From Fusarium oxysporum f. sp. lycopersici 4287 (taxonomy: Eukaryota > Ascomycota > Sordariomycetes > Hypocreales > Nectriaceae), in contig NW_017264866.1 in assembly GCF_000149955.1 (NCBI RefSeq), forward strand, positions 1 through 23,611: a DNA stretch of 23,611 nucleotides, in the 5' to 3' direction. The notes under the pieces were generated by a model. It made no database searches. It was not told the DNA's origin and saw only the letters and a program-made list of their open reading frames with translations. The position numbers and the translations under genes were made by a program. The first letter of the stretch is position 1. Each line of letters opens with the position of its first letter. Shown one piece after another: positions 22,644-23,611 of the stretch.

Positions 22644-22659
22644 GGGGGGGTGGGCGGGG
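22644..22659 (+). other. G-quadruplex-type G tract
   Basis: Seven Gs, T, three Gs, C and four Gs in a row satisfy the four-runs-of-three pattern with one-base loops; GGTGG follows. It stands alone inside an AT-rich patch. It could fold as a quadruplex on the + strand, or simply be a slippage-prone G tract. Confidence 0.6.
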
Positions 22660-23072
22660 TGGTGGTGAGATATGTTAGATTAAACCCTTAGGCTTTTAAT
22701 AATATATTAAAATACTTCTAGTTATTTATTTTATAAAGTATAGTTATTACTAATTATTTATAGTTTTATCTAATTAAGTACGAAGTCCTCCGGCACTTTC
22801 ACATGTTTTTATATCCTCCTTACTAAAAGACGTCAATTTGACTTAATAACTACGTCATGAAGTTTAACAGTCTGTCTAAGGGCCACTACCGTTCTTTACC
22901 TCAGTCCTTTTTATCCACTTTATTTCCTACTAGTATTGTAGTCAAAAAACACGCCGAAGGGGTCCTGGTTAGGGTTACAAGTCATAAATATTTAGACCTT
23001 TTTACTTATAGGTCTCTACATTTTTATAACCTTGCTAGTAAACTTGCCATTTTTTCTACACCAGACCCGCCT

Positions 23073-23240
23073 AAACCTAGGTTTAGGTGTCCGTGCACCA
23101 TACCTTTCCCAAAACTTTTGCCAATTCATTCTTTGAACCTGGGTTCAGGTGTCCGTGCACCCTCAATCCTCCAAAACTTTTGCCAATTCATATCTCAATC
23201 CCAGGTTTAAGTGTCCGTGCGCCCCATCCTCCCTCTAAAC
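23073..23240. repeat. Three 62-bp imperfect tandem repeats
   Basis: The core GGTGTCCGTGCACC starts at 23086, recurs at 23148 (GGTGTCCGTGCACC) and at 23210 as AGTGTCCGTGCGCC, giving an exact 62-bp period. Each core is preceded by an inverted repeat that decays along the array: AAACCTAGGTTT, then GAACCTGGGTTC, then the imperfect AATCCCAGGTTT. AAACTTTTGCCAATTCAT follows the first two copies; the third has only AAACTTTTAACCTT. The array lies about 270-440 bases before the start codon at 23513. Confidence 0.85.
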
Positions 23241-23512
23241 TTTTAACCTTCTATTTCCCTCTCCGCACTTTTCATTCGCCCTCCCTTCTTTGTCTCCTAC
23301 CTTTCTTTGATTGGTCGCCTTTCTGATCCCTGTATCCTCTCCCGTCTCCCATTCGATATAATAATACTCCTCATACTTTCATCCATATCCTCTTTCTCTC
23401 CCCTCAACTATTCCTTCCCACATCTCACCTAACTTGGGAACAAAGTAACGATAAAATATACATCATACATAATATATACCAATCCACTGCCCTCATCATC
23501 CTCACCACCACC
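23241..23512 (+). promoter_or_regulatory. Pyrimidine-rich promoter and leader of the gene at 23513
   Basis: Long C/T-rich runs from about 23225 to 23430 are a common feature of constitutive fungal promoters. An ATTGG (CCAAT on the other strand) lies near 23309. The leader ends in repeated ACC triplets directly before ATG, a strong initiation context. No intron is evident. Confidence 0.5.
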
Positions 23513-23611
23513 ATGATCAAAATTGGTCGCCCTCTGCCTCCCAAATCTAACACGAATCCCCGGCCCTCCAAGCGCCGGAAAACTACACCTATCCACCCTT
23601 CTCATGAAGAA
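23513..23611 (+). CDS. 5' end of an unrecognised gene (partial)
   Basis: The last 99 bases form an open frame of 33 codons starting at an ATG in the context CACCACCACCATGATC and running off the window. The peptide is Pro- and basic-rich and contains PSKRRKTTP, which looks like a classical nuclear localisation signal. Family and function cannot be assigned. The pyrimidine-rich upstream region and good start context support a real gene rather than a chance frame. Confidence 0.6.
   Translation, partial: MIKIGRPLPPKSNTNPRPSKRRKTTPIHPSHEE

Larger units (their letters stand above)
21802..23512. other. Right intergenic region, no recognised gene
   Basis: 1.7 kb without a recognisable gene. 21935-21969 holds two adjacent palindromes. 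An open frame of 64 codons at 22087-22281 has no family signature. 22380-22780 is a smaller AT-rich patch interrupted by a G-rich tract at 22644-22659. A 62-bp tandem repeat occupies about 23070-23240, and a C/T-rich promoter-like stretch runs from there to about 23430, ahead of the gene starting at 23513. Confidence 0.5.

Overview
The window reads as filamentous ascomycete (Pezizomycotina) nuclear DNA. Its genes carry short GT-AG introns of about 50-66 nt. Blocks of ordinary, coding-like composition alternate with extremely AT-rich, TpA-rich islands, and two gene remnants carry changes of the CpA-to-TpA (TpG-to-TpA) type expected from repeat-induced point mutation (RIP). No species can be named from the sequence alone.

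Layout. About 547-2775 (+) is the remnant of a Zn2Cys6 transcription factor; three of its six zinc-ligand cysteines have become tyrosines. 3934-7356 (+) is an intact three-exon NRPS-like adenylation-thiolation-reductase enzyme of about 1103 aa. 7559-8422 (-) is the C-terminal remnant of a vanillyl-alcohol-oxidase-type flavoprotein, cut off on its 5' side by an AT island (about 8423-11650). That island holds a long degraded inverted repeat, a perfect 14-bp hairpin and an 18-bp tandem array. 11651-13673 has normal composition and no recognisable gene. 13674-15274 (+) is a four-exon MFS transporter (479 aa). A second AT island (about 15360-16380) includes a 128-nt stretch with no cytosine. 16848-18933 (-) is a six-exon regulator (588 aa) with two C2H2 fingers followed by a Zn2Cys6 cluster. 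It is divergent from 19348-20629 (+), a ToxD/trans-enoyl-reductase-like MDR enzyme (384 aa). 21024-21801 (+) is a short-chain dehydrogenase broken by one extra A. The right end holds palindromes, a G-quadruplex-type tract, a 62-bp tandem repeat and the first 33 codons of an unrecognised gene at 23513.

Together the genes look like a secondary-metabolite or aromatic-acid-modifying locus: a carboxylate-activating and reducing enzyme, an aryl-alcohol-type oxidase (dead), an enoyl reductase or quinone-reductase-like MDR, an SDR (frameshifted), an efflux pump and two regulators (one dead). The core enzyme, transporter, one regulator and the MDR enzyme remain open, while the other regulator, the VAO enzyme and the SDR are broken. 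My reading is a cluster in partial decay between RIP-mutated islands. Product and substrate cannot be read from this sequence. All exon boundaries were derived by hand from frame, splice signals and family similarity.
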